From contig DQHP01000055.1 in assembly GCA_003524435.1 (NCBI GenBank), positions 51,137 to 82,993 on the forward strand: a DNA stretch of 31,857 nt, written 5' to 3'. Below the pieces are notes generated by a model, which saw only the letters and a program-made list of their open reading frames with translations, did no database searches and was not told the DNA's origin. The translations under genes and the position numbers were made by a program. This DNA comes from Microbacterium sp. Its GTDB lineage: Bacteria > Actinomycetota > Actinomycetes > Actinomycetales > Microbacteriaceae. Of this stretch, positions 14,681 through 23,174 are shown one piece after another. How positions within the stretch are numbered: the first letter of the stretch is position 1; every line of letters starts with the position of its first letter.

Positions 14681-17181
14681 TGCGCGTCCCGCTTTCGTGG
14701 TTGCGTGAGTACGTCGACGTGGCAGATGATGCTACGCCAGAGTCTGTGCTGGAGGCATTCGTCACCGTCGGTTTCGAAGAGGAAGACATTCACCGGTTCG
14801 AGGTTTCCGGACCGGTTGTTGTTGGGCAGGTGCTCTCCTTCGACGAAGAGCCCCAGTCCAACGGCAAGACCATTCGCTGGTGCCAGGTCGATGTGGGCGA
14901 AGCGAACGGCGGCGTCCGCGGTATCGTCTGCGGCGCGAGCAACTTCGCGGTCGGCGACAAGATCGTCGCGACCCTGCCCGGCTCTGTGTTGCCCGGGCCG
15001 TTCCCGATCGCGGCTCGCAAGACCTACGGTCATGTCTCCGACGGCATGATTGCGTCGGCGCGTGAGCTAGGGCTGGGCGAGGAGCACGACGGCATCCTCG
15101 TGCTCGCCTCGCTGGGCATCGACGCGCCGGTTGGCACTGATGCGATTGCGCTGTTGGGGCTCGACGACGTCGCCGTCGAGATTAACGTCACTCCTGACCG
15201 TGGGTACGCGTTCTCGGTGCGCGGTGTCGCACGTGAGTACTCGCACGCGACCGGAGCAGACTTTCGGGATCCGGCTGAGCATGAGTGGTCAGACGTCGAG
15301 CCAGGTACGGGCTTCCCCCTCGCCGTCGACGCAGAACCGCTGCGAGAGAACCCTGCGGTTCAGGAGTTCGTCGTGCGGGTCGTCCGCGATGTTGACCCGT
15401 CTCGTCCCACACCGCCGTGGATGATTGCGCGGCTGTCACTTGCTGGTATCCGCTCGCTTGGCGTGCTTATCGACATCACGAACTATGTGATGCTCGAGCT
15501 CGGCAATCCGATCCACGGCTACGACCTAGACAAGTTGTCCGGCGGCATCACTGTGCGCCGGGCGCACGCCGGCGAGAAGATGAAGACGCTAGACGGACAT
15601 GAGCGTAAGCTCCACGTCGAGGACCTGCTGATCACAGACGACTCGGGGCCAATTGGCCTCGCTGGCGTCATGGGCGGCGGAACAACCGAGATGAGTGACA
15701 CAACGCGCAGCGTCCTCATCGAGGCGGCGATCTTCGATCCGATCTCGATCGCGCGCAGCGCCCGTCGACACAAACTGCCCAGCGAAGCATCCAAGCGCTT
15801 CGAGCGTGGTGTCGATCCGCTCGTTCCGTTCGTGGCGGCACGCCGCGTGGCTGATCTGATGGTCGAGCTCGCCGGCGGACGTATCGATGAGGTCGGCGGA
15901 GCACTGTTCAGCGACGTCGAGATCGCCGGTATCGAGCTTCCGGCCGAGTTCGTACCTGGCTTGATCGGTGTCGATTATGAGGATATTGAGATCACCGGTG
16001 CGCTCGAGACCATCGGCGCAGAGGTCACCGAGACTTCCGACGGTTGGCAGATCATTCCGCCGAGCTGGCGCCCTGACCTCACAGATAAGTGGACGCTGGC
16101 CGAAGAAGTTGCTCGCATCCACGGCCTTGACCGCATTCCGGCGGTGCTTCCCACACCGCCGTCCGGCCGAGGTCTGACACCACTCCAGCAGGGACGTCGT
16201 CGCGTTGCGAATGCGCTTGCCGCTGCCGGTCTGGTTGAGACTCCCGCTTTCCCGTTCACGACGGAAGAGCACAACGATCTGCATGGCTCGGCCACGGGCG
16301 AGCACCTGCCCAGCATCCGCCTGGCGAACCCGTTGGACGGTCAAGCGCCGTTCCTGCGTCGCTCGCTGATACCGGGACTGTTGCAGATCGCGCATCGCAA
16401 TATCTCCCGCGGCCTCACAGATCTGGCGATCTTCGAGACAGGCGTTGTCTTCCTGCCCGCGCCGGGCGTTGTCTACGGCACGGACGAAGTTCCGCCGCTT
16501 GGACAGCTACCCGACGACGACACACTCGCAGCGCTGAACGCCTCGATTCCGCCTCAGCACCGTTACGTTGCCGCGCTCTTCGCGGGTAACGTCACCGCAC
16601 GCCAGCCAGGGCGACCTGCCGAGGCTTACGGGATATCGGAAGCGCTTGATGCTGTGCGCGTTATTGCCGCCGCAGCCGGTGTCGAAATCGACGTCGCGCA
16701 GGGGCAGCGCTCGGCGCTTCACCCCGGGCGCACTGGCGTACTCAGCGTCGACGGCACCGAGGTGGGCTACGTAGGTGAGCTGCATCCGAAGGTGGCGTCC
16801 GAAGCAGATCTTCCTGGGCGCGCTGTCGTGCTCGAAGTTGACCTTGACCAAATACTGACTCTCGCCGGAACGCGCGTGGTTGCCGAATCATTGTCGACCT
16901 ACACAGCGGCGACGCAGGATGTCTCACTTGTCGTAGAGTCATCCGTCACCGCGAGCGACTTGCGTGCGGCGCTCGTCGAAGGAGCAGGAGAACTGCTCGA
17001 GAGCGCGCGTCTCGTCGACGACTACCGCGGACAGGGACTGGACGATGGACACAAGAGCATGACCTTCGCGCTCCGCTTCCGAGCCCCCGACCGCACGCTG
17101 ACGGCTGCCGAGGCGACTGAGGCTAAGCTCGCCGGCGTCGCTGTTGCCACAGAACGCTTCGGAGCGAGTATCCGCGACTAA
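14680..17181 (+). CDS. pheT: phenylalanyl-tRNA synthetase beta subunit
   Basis: PheT binds tRNA and edits mischarged tyrosine. The 833-residue protein starts with the canonical MRVPLSWLREYV. In order it contains the EMAP-type tRNA-binding domain (VVVGQVLSFDEEPQSNGKTIRWCQVDVG, about 45-160), the B3/B4 editing domain (about 215-400, with TNYVMLELGNPIHGYDLDKL and RSARRHKLPSEASKRFERGVD), the B5 domain, the catalytic-like core (about 480-700) and the ferredoxin-like anticodon-binding domain (from about 740, STYTAATQDVSLVV). ATG at 14680 is favoured over the overlapping GTG at 14677 because it matches the family N-terminus. It is translationally coupled to pheS. Confidence 0.97.
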   Translation: MRVPLSWLREYVDVADDATPESVLEAFVTVGFEEEDIHRFEVSGPVVVGQVLSFDEEPQSNGKTIRWCQVDVGEANGGVRGIVCGASNFAVGDKIVATLPGSVLPGPFPIAARKTYGHVSDGMIASARELGLGEEHDGILVLASLGIDAPVGTDAIALLGLDDVAVEINVTPDRGYAFSVRGVAREYSHATGADFRDPAEHEWSDVEPGTGFPLAVDAEPLRENPAVQEFVVRVVRDVDPSRPTPPWMIARLSLAGIRSLGVLIDITNYVMLELGNPIHGYDLDKLSGGITVRRAHAGEKMKTLDGHERKLHVEDLLITDDSGPIGLAGVMGGGTTEMSDTTRSVLIEAAIFDPISIARSARRHKLPSEASKRFERGVDPLVPFVAARRVADLMVELAGGRIDEVGGALFSDVEIAGIELPAEFVPGLIGVDYEDIEITGALETIGAEVTETSDGWQIIPPSWRPDLTDKWTLAEEVARIHGLDRIPAVLPTPPSGRGLTPLQQGRRRVANALAAAGLVETPAFPFTTEEHNDLHGSATGEHLPSIRLANPLDGQAPFLRRSLIPGLLQIAHRNISRGLTDLAIFETGVVFLPAPGVVYGTDEVPPLGQLPDDDTLAALNASIPPQHRYVAALFAGNVTARQPGRPAEAYGISEALDAVRVIAAAAGVEIDVAQGQRSALHPGRTGVLSVDGTEVGYVGELHPKVASEADLPGRAVVLEVDLDQILTLAGTRVVAESLSTYTAATQDVSLVVESSVTASDLRAALVEGAGELLESARLVDDYRGQGLDDGHKSMTFALRFRAPDRTLTAAEATEAKLAGVAVATERFGASIRD

Positions 17182-17230
17182 GCGCGCGTGTCCCCGATTC
17201 TCACGTGCGAATGGCGGCGAGGATGAAGTC

Positions 17231-17815
17231 ATGACTTCTTCCTCGCCGTTGTCGTTGTGGTTGCGCGGGCAGCCCTCGCTCGTGGGCACGCCACCCGCTC
17301 TCTCTATCGACTCGTTGCCGGACGACCCAGTCGGACTGTTTAGCGAGTGGATTATGGACGCTGCTGAGCGCGGTGTCGCTGAGCCGCAAGCGACCACGCT
17401 GGCGACGGTGGATGCTCGCGGTGTTCCGGATTCGCGCACGCTCATCTTGAAGGATGTCACTGAACGCGGGTGGGCCTTTGCAGGGCCGCGATCCTCCGCG
17501 AAGGGCGTGCAGTTGGCACAATCGCCGGCGGCCGCGTTGAATTTCTGGTGGCAGCCGATCCGGCGCGCTGTGCGCGTGCGCGGCTCGGTGCGTGAAGCGA
17601 CGTCTGCAGAGAGCGATGCGGACCTTGCTGCACGGTCGGCAACCGCGCGTGCCGGGATTCGACCCGGTGACTGGGTGCGTTGGTGGCTTGAGCCGACGAC
17701 CGTCGAGTTTTGGCAGGGAGCAGCGGACCGCCGTCATATCCGCATCATTTACGCGAGCGACGGGGAACGTTGGGTTCGTAGTCTTGTGAACGTCGAGACC
17801 GATGAGAGAAGTTGA
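17231..17815 (+). CDS. pdxH: pyridoxamine 5'-phosphate oxidase family protein
   Basis: PNPOx oxidises pyridoxine or pyridoxamine 5'-phosphate to PLP using FMN. This 194-residue protein keeps the family core: ATTLATVDARGVPDSRTLILKDV, the FMN-loop region FAGPRSSAKGVQLAQSPAAALNFWW, IRRAVRVRGSVREAT, and the C-terminal FWQGAADRRHIRI. It is shorter than typical PdxH (about 210-220 residues) and its tail ends WVRSLVNVETDERS rather than with the usual RLAP-type terminus, so substrate use could differ; the gene symbol is tentative. The ATG at 17231 has GAGGA 7 nt upstream; an upstream in-frame start would overlap the end of pheT. Confidence 0.75.
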   Translation: MTSSSPLSLWLRGQPSLVGTPPALSIDSLPDDPVGLFSEWIMDAAERGVAEPQATTLATVDARGVPDSRTLILKDVTERGWAFAGPRSSAKGVQLAQSPAAALNFWWQPIRRAVRVRGSVREATSAESDADLAARSATARAGIRPGDWVRWWLEPTTVEFWQGAADRRHIRIIYASDGERWVRSLVNVETDERS

Positions 17816-17816
17816 G

Positions 17817-17879
17817 ATGAACGAGAACGATAGCTCTCGTGACCTTGAGCGTGCCATGCCGTGGAACGACAACCGGTGA
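17817..17879 (+). CDS. 20-codon mini-ORF coupling the PNPOx gene to the DUF402 gene
   Basis: An ATG one base after the upstream stop opens a 20-residue frame, MNENDSSRDLERAMPWNDNR. Its TGA overlaps an in-frame GTG (17876) of the DUF402 gene in a GTGA arrangement. A weak purine run, GAGAGAAG, precedes it. It could be a coupling or leader ORF, or a chance open frame; the sequence alone cannot tell. Confidence 0.3.
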   Translation: MNENDSSRDLERAMPWNDNR

Positions 17880-18586
17880 GCAGCTTCGTCGCGCGCGCGA
17901 CCGCTCCGATCGCACCGGAAGGTGCGCGTGAACTTGGCGTTGCGCCGTTTCTCGCGGCGGGCGAACAGGTCGACTGGCACTATCGGCGAAGCGGATGGCA
18001 GGTCGGCGACGTCTCGAATATTGCTCCGATGCGTGTTGTGCGTGAGGACGAGCGCGGACTCGTCGCGTGGCTGGCCCTCGGAACACGGCTCGAGATCGCC
18101 GGTGGTCCCGACGGGCGTCGTTTGCGGACCGTGCCTCTCGACCAGCGCTGGGTAGTCAAGCGCACCCGGATTGTCGAGGAGTGGTGGGGCGGTGGCGTGC
18201 TGCGTATTGCTCCGGCAGGAATGCCCTGGTCTGTGTGGCTGTTTTGGTCTGACCAAGACCGGGAGTGGAAGTTCGAGGGATGGTACGTGAACCTCGAGAA
18301 TGCCCACGAACGCCACGGAACTTCGACGTACTCAAGTGATCACGTCCTCGACGTCGAGATTGAGCCTGACGGCGAGATCATCATGAAAGATGAGGACGAA
18401 CTTATCGAGGCTGTGCGACAGGGACGGCTTTCTGCCGTGGAAGCGGCACAGATCGAGAAGCACGCGGAGGCGGCAATTGCCAGTTTCCATGCGGGGGACT
18501 GGCCGTTCGATCGTGAGTGGATCCAATGGCGTCCTTCGCCGTCGTGGACTCTCCCAGAGCTGGCGGAACTCCCCGTCGTCGAGTAG
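17861..18586 (+). CDS. DUF402 domain protein
   Basis: This is a 241-residue soluble protein. The central part resembles DUF402: WHYRRSGWQVGDVSNIAPMRVVREDERGLVAWLALGT, then GMPWSVWLFWSDQDREWKFEGWYVNLENAHERH and STYSSDHVLDVEIEPDGEIIMKDEDEL, which contains the acidic metal-binding residues of the family. Characterised DUF402 relatives include nucleotide phosphohydrolases and FomD; here the substrate is unknown. The C-terminus is a helical pair ending in a Trp-rich strand. The start is uncertain: GTG at 17861 gives the longest protein, and GTG at 17876 overlaps the mini-ORF stop. It is probably cotranscribed with the PNPOx gene. Confidence 0.78.
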   Translation: MERQPVSSFVARATAPIAPEGARELGVAPFLAAGEQVDWHYRRSGWQVGDVSNIAPMRVVREDERGLVAWLALGTRLEIAGGPDGRRLRTVPLDQRWVVKRTRIVEEWWGGGVLRIAPAGMPWSVWLFWSDQDREWKFEGWYVNLENAHERHGTSTYSSDHVLDVEIEPDGEIIMKDEDELIEAVRQGRLSAVEAAQIEKHAEAAIASFHAGDWPFDREWIQWRPSPSWTLPELAELPVVE

Positions 18587-18625
18587 CTGTGACCCGCAAC
18601 CGACGGGTCTCGAAGAGATGTGGAT

Positions 18626-18655
18626 TTGCGGATGCCGTGTGCGCAGCGATACTGT
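18626..18655 (+). promoter_or_regulatory. promoter for the arg leader peptide and argCJBDF
   Basis: TTGCGG (18626-18631), an 18-bp spacer and TACTGT (18650-18655). The -10 ends exactly 6 nt before the ATG at 18662, so the transcript should begin at the A of that ATG. No AT-rich ArgR box is visible around the promoter. Confidence 0.6.
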
Positions 18656-18661
18656 CGCCAC

Positions 18662-18742
18662 ATGCCCTCGGCCACACCCGCTTCGCTGACGCTCTTCGCG
18701 AGCGTTGCTCCGGTGCGCCGACGTCGCAGCCGCCGACTCTAG
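18662..18742 (+). CDS. arginine-rich leader peptide of the arg operon
   Basis: A 26-codon frame, predicted leaderless, encodes MPSATPASLTLFASVAPV followed by RRRRSRRL and a TAG stop. Six of the seven codons before the final Leu are arginine (CGC CGA CGT CGC AGC CGC CGA), including two CGA codons, which are usually rare in GC-rich actinobacteria. The stop is 106 bp before argC, and the intervening RNA can form alternative stems. A run of codons for the end product just before a stop, ahead of the matching biosynthetic operon, is the hallmark of an attenuation leader such as trpL or hisL. Expected action: a ribosome starved for arginyl-tRNA stalls in the run and changes the downstream fold. The peptide itself probably has no other role. 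Confidence 0.72.
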   Translation: MPSATPASLTLFASVAPVRRRRSRRL

Positions 18743-18835
18743 GCGACTCCGGAAATTCCTGCTGCACTCGCGGTGTGGGCGCCGGTGTCGCCGCCTCGGA
18801 CCTCCGACAACATCCGGGACCATCGGTCCAGACCG
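18723..18835 (+). promoter_or_regulatory. candidate attenuator with mutually exclusive stems before argC
   Basis: Segment 1, inside the Arg codons (GTCGC 18723-18727, CGCC 18731-18734), can pair with segment 2 (GCGAC 18743-18747, GGCG 18742-18745). Segment 2 (18742-18752) can instead pair with segment 3 (18782-18792), 10 of 11 positions. TGTCG in segment 3 can pair with segment 4, CGACA (18805-18809). Near the argC ribosome site GGACC-ATC-GGTCC (18817-18829) competes with CGGT-CCAG-ACCG (18824-18835). No T-run follows any stem, so control could be a GC-rich terminator or access to the argC ribosome site (AAGG, 18838-18841). Confidence 0.5.
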
Positions 18836-18848
18836 TTAAGGTAGAAAC

Positions 18849-19892
18849 ATGACGTATTCCGTCGCCGTCTCCGGCGCATCAGGCTATGCGGGCGGCGAGA
18901 TTTTGCGCTTGCTGGCCAGCCACCCTGACATTGAGATCCGCACTGTCACCGCGCATTCGAATGCCGGCCAGCCCCTGATTCAGCACCAGCCGCATTTGCG
19001 TTCCCTGGCCCACTTGACGCTGAAAGACACGACACCCGAGGTTCTCGCGGGGCACGACATTGTTTTTCTCGCACTTCCGCACGGACAATCTGGTCAGTAC
19101 ACGGATGCTCTCGGCGACGTGCCGCTCATCATCGATGCCGGTGCCGACCACCGGCTGACGTCCCCAGAATCTTGGGACGCTTTCTATGGCGGTCACTTCC
19201 ATGAGCCATGGGCATACGGAGTCCCGGAACTCCTCATCCATGGCGCAAAGCAGCGCGAACAACTGCGCGGGGTCAGCCGAATTGCCGCTCCCGGCTGCAA
19301 TGCCTCGACAGTCAGCCTCAGCCTTGCGCCTGGCGTCGCTGCCGGAGTCATCGATCCGAGTGACATTGTCACGGTGCTTGCGGTGGGCCCGTCTGGTGCG
19401 GGCAAAAGCCTCAAACCGAACCTGCTCGGCAGCGAGATCCTCGGCACCGCAAACCCCTATGCGGTTGGTGGCACCCACCGCCACATCCCCGAGATTCAGC
19501 AGGCGCTCCGCGGCGCCGGCGCCGCGGACGTTCGGATCTCTTTCACTCCGGTGCTCGTACCGATGTCCCGCGGCATCCTCGCAACGTCGACGGCTCCGAT
19601 TGTCGAAGGCGCAACCGACGCGCAGATTCGCGCAGCATGGGAGAGCGCCTACGGCGACGAGACTTTTGTGCAGTTGCTCCCCGAAGGACAGTTCCCTCGC
19701 ACTGCCGATGTCCTCGGCGCCAACACGGCGCTGATCGGACTCGCGATTGACCGCGCCGCGAATCGTGTGACGGTCATCACCGCTGTCGATAACCTCACCA
19801 AGGGCACCGCAGGTGCTGCCATCCAATCTATGAACCTCGCGCTCGGTCTTCCAGAGGATCGTGCTCTCACTGTGAACGGAGTGGCACCATGA
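18849..19892 (+). CDS. argC: N-acetyl-gamma-glutamyl-phosphate reductase
   Basis: ArgC reduces N-acetylglutamyl phosphate to the semialdehyde with NADPH, the third step of arginine synthesis. The 347-residue protein has the Rossmann motif VSGASGYAGGEILRLL at the N-terminus, FLALPHGQS, the catalytic Cys150 in APGCNAST, and the C-terminal GTAGAAIQSMNLALGL. The ATG has AAGG 7 nt upstream. It is the first enzyme gene of an overlapping arg operon behind the arginine-rich leader peptide, and its stop overlaps the argJ ATG. Confidence 0.97.
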   Translation: MTYSVAVSGASGYAGGEILRLLASHPDIEIRTVTAHSNAGQPLIQHQPHLRSLAHLTLKDTTPEVLAGHDIVFLALPHGQSGQYTDALGDVPLIIDAGADHRLTSPESWDAFYGGHFHEPWAYGVPELLIHGAKQREQLRGVSRIAAPGCNASTVSLSLAPGVAAGVIDPSDIVTVLAVGPSGAGKSLKPNLLGSEILGTANPYAVGGTHRHIPEIQQALRGAGAADVRISFTPVLVPMSRGILATSTAPIVEGATDAQIRAAWESAYGDETFVQLLPEGQFPRTADVLGANTALIGLAIDRAANRVTVITAVDNLTKGTAGAAIQSMNLALGLPEDRALTVNGVAP

Positions 19893-21046
19893 GCGTTACC
19901 GCACCCCAGGGTTTCGAAGCATCCGGCGTCGCCGTCGGACTCAAGTCCACCGGCAAGCCTGATGTCGCCGTGGTCGTCAACCGGGGCCCGCGCAAGATTG
20001 GTGCGGCCGTATTCACAAGCAACCGCGCCAAGGCGAACCCCATCATCTGGTCGCAGCAAGTGATCGCAGACCGCACGGTCGAAGCGATCGTCCTGAACTC
20101 GGGGGGCGCGAACTGCTTCACCGGCAGCTTCGGATTCCAGACGACCCACCAGACTGCAGAAAAGGCAGCTGAGCTGCTTGAGGTGAGTGCGGGCGACATC
20201 CTCGTCTGCTCCACTGGGCTCATTGGCACGGGCGATGAGGCTTTCCGCTCGAAGGTGCTCGAAGGCACCGAGCAGGCGATCGCCGAGCTTTCGGCTGACG
20301 GCGGCGACAGTGCGGCTCACGCGATCATGACGACCGACTCGGTCGCCAAAACTGCCGTCGTTACTCGTGATGGTTGGTCGATTGGGGGCATGGCCAAGGG
20401 GGCAGGGATGCTGGCGCCCGGGCTCGCCACGATGCTCGTGGTCATCACGACGGATGCCGACATCGAAGCGCTCGAGGCCGATACCGCTCTGCGCACCGCC
20501 ACCGGCTCCACATTCGATCGTCTTGATTCAGACGGTTGCATGTCTACCAATGACCAGGTGACACTGCTTGCCAATGGTGCAAGCGGGATCAAGCCTGATC
20601 CCCACGAGTTCACCGCTGCGCTCACAGAGCTCAGCGACCAGCTCGCGGTCAAGTTGCAGGGCGATGCCGAAGGCGCAAGTCACGACATCACCATTCGGGT
20701 GACGAACGCGGCTACTGAACAGGATGCCGTTGAAGTAGGCCGCTCTGTCGCTCGCAACAACCTCTTTAAAGCGGCAATCTTCGGCAACGACCCGAACTGG
20801 GGTCGAGTGCTCGCCGCGATCGGCACGACAAGCGCGCAGTTCGACCCGTATGACGTCGACGTCTGGATGAACGGCGTCCGCGTCTGCAGCGAGGGCGGCC
20901 CTGACCGTCCGCGTGAGGACGTTGACCTCACACCGCGTGCCACCGATCTTCTTATCGATCTGAAAGTCGGCGTGGCTGAAGCGACGATCCGCACGAACGA
21001 CCTCACCCACGATTACGTCCACGAGAACAGCGCTTACGCCTCATGA
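19889..21046 (+). CDS. argJ: glutamate N-acetyltransferase / ornithine acetyltransferase
   Basis: ArgJ recycles the acetyl group from N-acetylornithine to glutamate, and in bifunctional forms also uses acetyl-CoA. The 385-residue precursor cleaves itself into alpha and beta chains. The site is Ala180-Thr181 in MAKGAGMLAPGLATMLVVITTDA, where Thr181 becomes the nucleophile. Other family features are VLNSGGANCFTG, STGLIG, GSTFDRLDSDGCMSTNDQV and the C-terminal motif IFGNDPNWGRVLAAIG. Whether it is mono- or bifunctional cannot be read from sequence; no argA is present here. It overlaps argC and argB by ATGA. Confidence 0.97.
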   Translation: MSVTAPQGFEASGVAVGLKSTGKPDVAVVVNRGPRKIGAAVFTSNRAKANPIIWSQQVIADRTVEAIVLNSGGANCFTGSFGFQTTHQTAEKAAELLEVSAGDILVCSTGLIGTGDEAFRSKVLEGTEQAIAELSADGGDSAAHAIMTTDSVAKTAVVTRDGWSIGGMAKGAGMLAPGLATMLVVITTDADIEALEADTALRTATGSTFDRLDSDGCMSTNDQVTLLANGASGIKPDPHEFTAALTELSDQLAVKLQGDAEGASHDITIRVTNAATEQDAVEVGRSVARNNLFKAAIFGNDPNWGRVLAAIGTTSAQFDPYDVDVWMNGVRVCSEGGPDRPREDVDLTPRATDLLIDLKVGVAEATIRTNDLTHDYVHENSAYAS

Positions 21047-21960
21047 CCGATATTCAGGACACCACCCCCGCCGTTGCCGCGGATAAAGCCTCGACGCTCA
21101 TCGAATCACTCCCGTGGCTGAAGAAGTTCCGCGACCAGATCGTCGTGGTCAAATACGGCGGCAACGCCATGGTTTCCGACGAGCTCCAGGAGGCCTTCGC
21201 GCAAGACATCGCTTACCTCCGCTACGTCGGGGTGCAGCCTGTGGTCGTCCACGGCGGTGGCCCGCAGATCTCGAACATGCTGGATCGGCTCGCGATCCCC
21301 AGCGAATTCAAGGGTGGCTACCGCGTCACCAACACCGAGGCGATCAGCGTCGTACGGATGGTGCTCACCGGTCAGGTTAACCCGCAGTTGGTGGCGAAGA
21401 TCAATTCGCATGGCCCGATCGCGACCGGGCTCAGCGGTGAGGATGCCGGACTCTTCGGCGGCCGTCGCCGTGGAGTCGTTATCGACGGCGAACAGGTCGA
21501 TCTCGGCCGCGTGGGCGACGTTGTGCAGGTCGACCCGACAGCCGTCCTAGACCATTTGGCGGCCGGACGCATCCCGGTAATTTCCAGCATCGCGCCGGAC
21601 CTTGACCACCCGGGACAGTCGCTGAACGTCAACGCGGATGCCGCGGCATCCGCCCTCGCTGTCGCGCTGAACGCGGCCAAACTCGTCATCCTCACCGATG
21701 TCGCAGGGCTTTACGCCGATTGGCCCAACCGTGACTCGCTTGTCTCGCACATCACCTCCGCCGATCTTCTCGACATGCTTCCGAAGCTGGAATCAGGCAT
21801 GATCCCGAAGATGCGCGCCTGCCTCGAAGCAGTCGAAGGCGGAGTGGATGCCGCAGCGATCATCGATGGCCGACTGCCGCACTCAGTGCTCGTCGAACTT
21901 TTCACCAGCAAGGGAATCGGAACCGAAGTGGTACTCGGAGAATCAGGAGTGACGGCATGA
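21043..21960 (+). CDS. argB: acetylglutamate kinase
   Basis: ArgB phosphorylates N-acetylglutamate with ATP and is usually the arginine feedback point in linear-recycling pathways. The 305-residue amino acid kinase begins with a 25-residue extension containing ESLPWLKKF, an N-terminal helix associated with arginine-sensitive, hexameric ArgB. It then has IVVKYGGNAM, VVVHGGGPQIS, DAAASALAVALNAAKLVILTDVAGLY, and the GGVDAAAIIDGRLPHSVL end. Allosteric inhibition by arginine is inferred from the N-helix. It overlaps argJ and argD. Confidence 0.97.
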   Translation: MTDIQDTTPAVAADKASTLIESLPWLKKFRDQIVVVKYGGNAMVSDELQEAFAQDIAYLRYVGVQPVVVHGGGPQISNMLDRLAIPSEFKGGYRVTNTEAISVVRMVLTGQVNPQLVAKINSHGPIATGLSGEDAGLFGGRRRGVVIDGEQVDLGRVGDVVQVDPTAVLDHLAAGRIPVISSIAPDLDHPGQSLNVNADAAASALAVALNAAKLVILTDVAGLYADWPNRDSLVSHITSADLLDMLPKLESGMIPKMRACLEAVEGGVDAAAIIDGRLPHSVLVELFTSKGIGTEVVLGESGVTA

Positions 21961-23174
21961 CCGTCTGGCAAGAACATGTCGCACGCGACCTCGTCAACAA
22001 CGCAGGAGACCGGCTCGCGCTACTGACCCGCGGCGAAGGCTCCTACCTTTGGGACGGCGAAGGAAAGCGTCTGCTTGACTTCCTCGCTGGCATCGCCGTG
22101 ACATCACTCGGTCACGCCCATCCAGTTTTTGTCGACGCCGTTTCACGGCAGGCTGCGACCCTCGCGCACGTGTCGAACTACTTCGCCACTCCGCCGCAGC
22201 TCGCGCTTGCTGCACGGTTAAAGCGGCTCGTCGGTGCCGGAATCGACGGCCGCGTGTTCTTCTCGAACTCGGGGGCCGAAGCGATCGAAGCAGCGTTCAA
22301 GCTCGCTCGCCTGCATGGCGGCCCCGAACGTCCCCGCATTCTTGCGCTAGACAACGCCTTCCACGGCCGCACCATGGCTTCCCTCGCGCTGACATCGAAA
22401 GAGGCGTACCGGGCGCCGTTCGAGCCGATGCCAGGTGGGGTCGAGCACATCCCGGCGACTGTTGAAGCGTTGGAAGCGGCGCTCGATGACCGCGTCGCTG
22501 CGGTGTTCGTCGAGCCCATTCAGGGCGAAGCCGGTGTGGTCGAACTTCCTGAGGGATATCTTGAGGCCGCGCGTTCGCTCACGCTGAAGCACGGTGCGCT
22601 GTTGATCGTGGATGAGATCCAGACGGGCGCAGGGCGCACCGGCGCGTGGTTCGGGTTCAACCACTCAGGAATTACGCCGGATGCGGTGACCTTGGCCAAG
22701 GGGATCGGTGGAGGCTTCCCGATTGGAGCGCTCGTCACGTTCGGGGCCGCGAGTGCGCTATTCCAACCAGGGTCGCATGGGTCGACCTTTGGAGGAAACC
22801 CGCTCGCCACGGCCGTTGCTGACGCCGTGCTCGCAGAGATCGAGGCCGCAGGGCTCGTTGAGAATGCGGCTGCGCGCGGCGTGCAGTTGGCTGGCGTCAT
22901 CGAAGGGATGAACTCACCGCTGGTCGATGCAGTGCGTGGACGTGGGCTGCTCCTGGGAGTTGCTCTCACACAGCCGGTTGCCGGCGCTGTTGTCTCGGCT
23001 GCCCAAGAGCGCGGCCTCATCATCAACGCTGCCACCCCCCGCACGATTCGTATCGCGCCGGCACTGACCATCGGCGACGCCGAAATTGAAGAATTCCAGA
23101 CGCTGTTCGCTGCAGCACTTGCCGACGTGCAGGCCGCTGCGACAGCATCCGAAACAGAAAAGGTATCCCTGTGA
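21957..23174 (+). CDS. argD: acetylornithine aminotransferase
   Basis: ArgD is a class III PLP aminotransferase that converts N-acetylglutamate semialdehyde to N-acetylornithine. The 405-residue protein has FFSNSGAEAIEAAFKLAR for the PLP phosphate, NAFHGRT, VEPIQGEAG, the PLP-pyridine Asp219 in IVDEIQTGAGRTG, and the Schiff-base Lys248 in TLAKGIGGGFPIGA. The start ATG overlaps argB (ATGA), and the stop overlaps the argF GTG (GTGA). Length and motifs are ordinary. Confidence 0.96.
   Translation: MTVWQEHVARDLVNNAGDRLALLTRGEGSYLWDGEGKRLLDFLAGIAVTSLGHAHPVFVDAVSRQAATLAHVSNYFATPPQLALAARLKRLVGAGIDGRVFFSNSGAEAIEAAFKLARLHGGPERPRILALDNAFHGRTMASLALTSKEAYRAPFEPMPGGVEHIPATVEALEAALDDRVAAVFVEPIQGEAGVVELPEGYLEAARSLTLKHGALLIVDEIQTGAGRTGAWFGFNHSGITPDAVTLAKGIGGGFPIGALVTFGAASALFQPGSHGSTFGGNPLATAVADAVLAEIEAAGLVENAAARGVQLAGVIEGMNSPLVDAVRGRGLLLGVALTQPVAGAVVSAAQERGLIINAATPRTIRIAPALTIGDAEIEEFQTLFAAALADVQAAATASETEKVSL

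Noticed and set aside
17201..18316. Long open frame on the minus strand (about 370 codons)
   Set aside because: It is antisense to the PNPOx and DUF402 genes, whose translations show clear family motifs; the antisense product shows none.
18618..18661. Alternative short frame (MWICGCRVRSD) as the arg leader peptide
   Set aside because: It starts upstream of the predicted promoter -10, in another frame, and lacks an arginine run before its stop.
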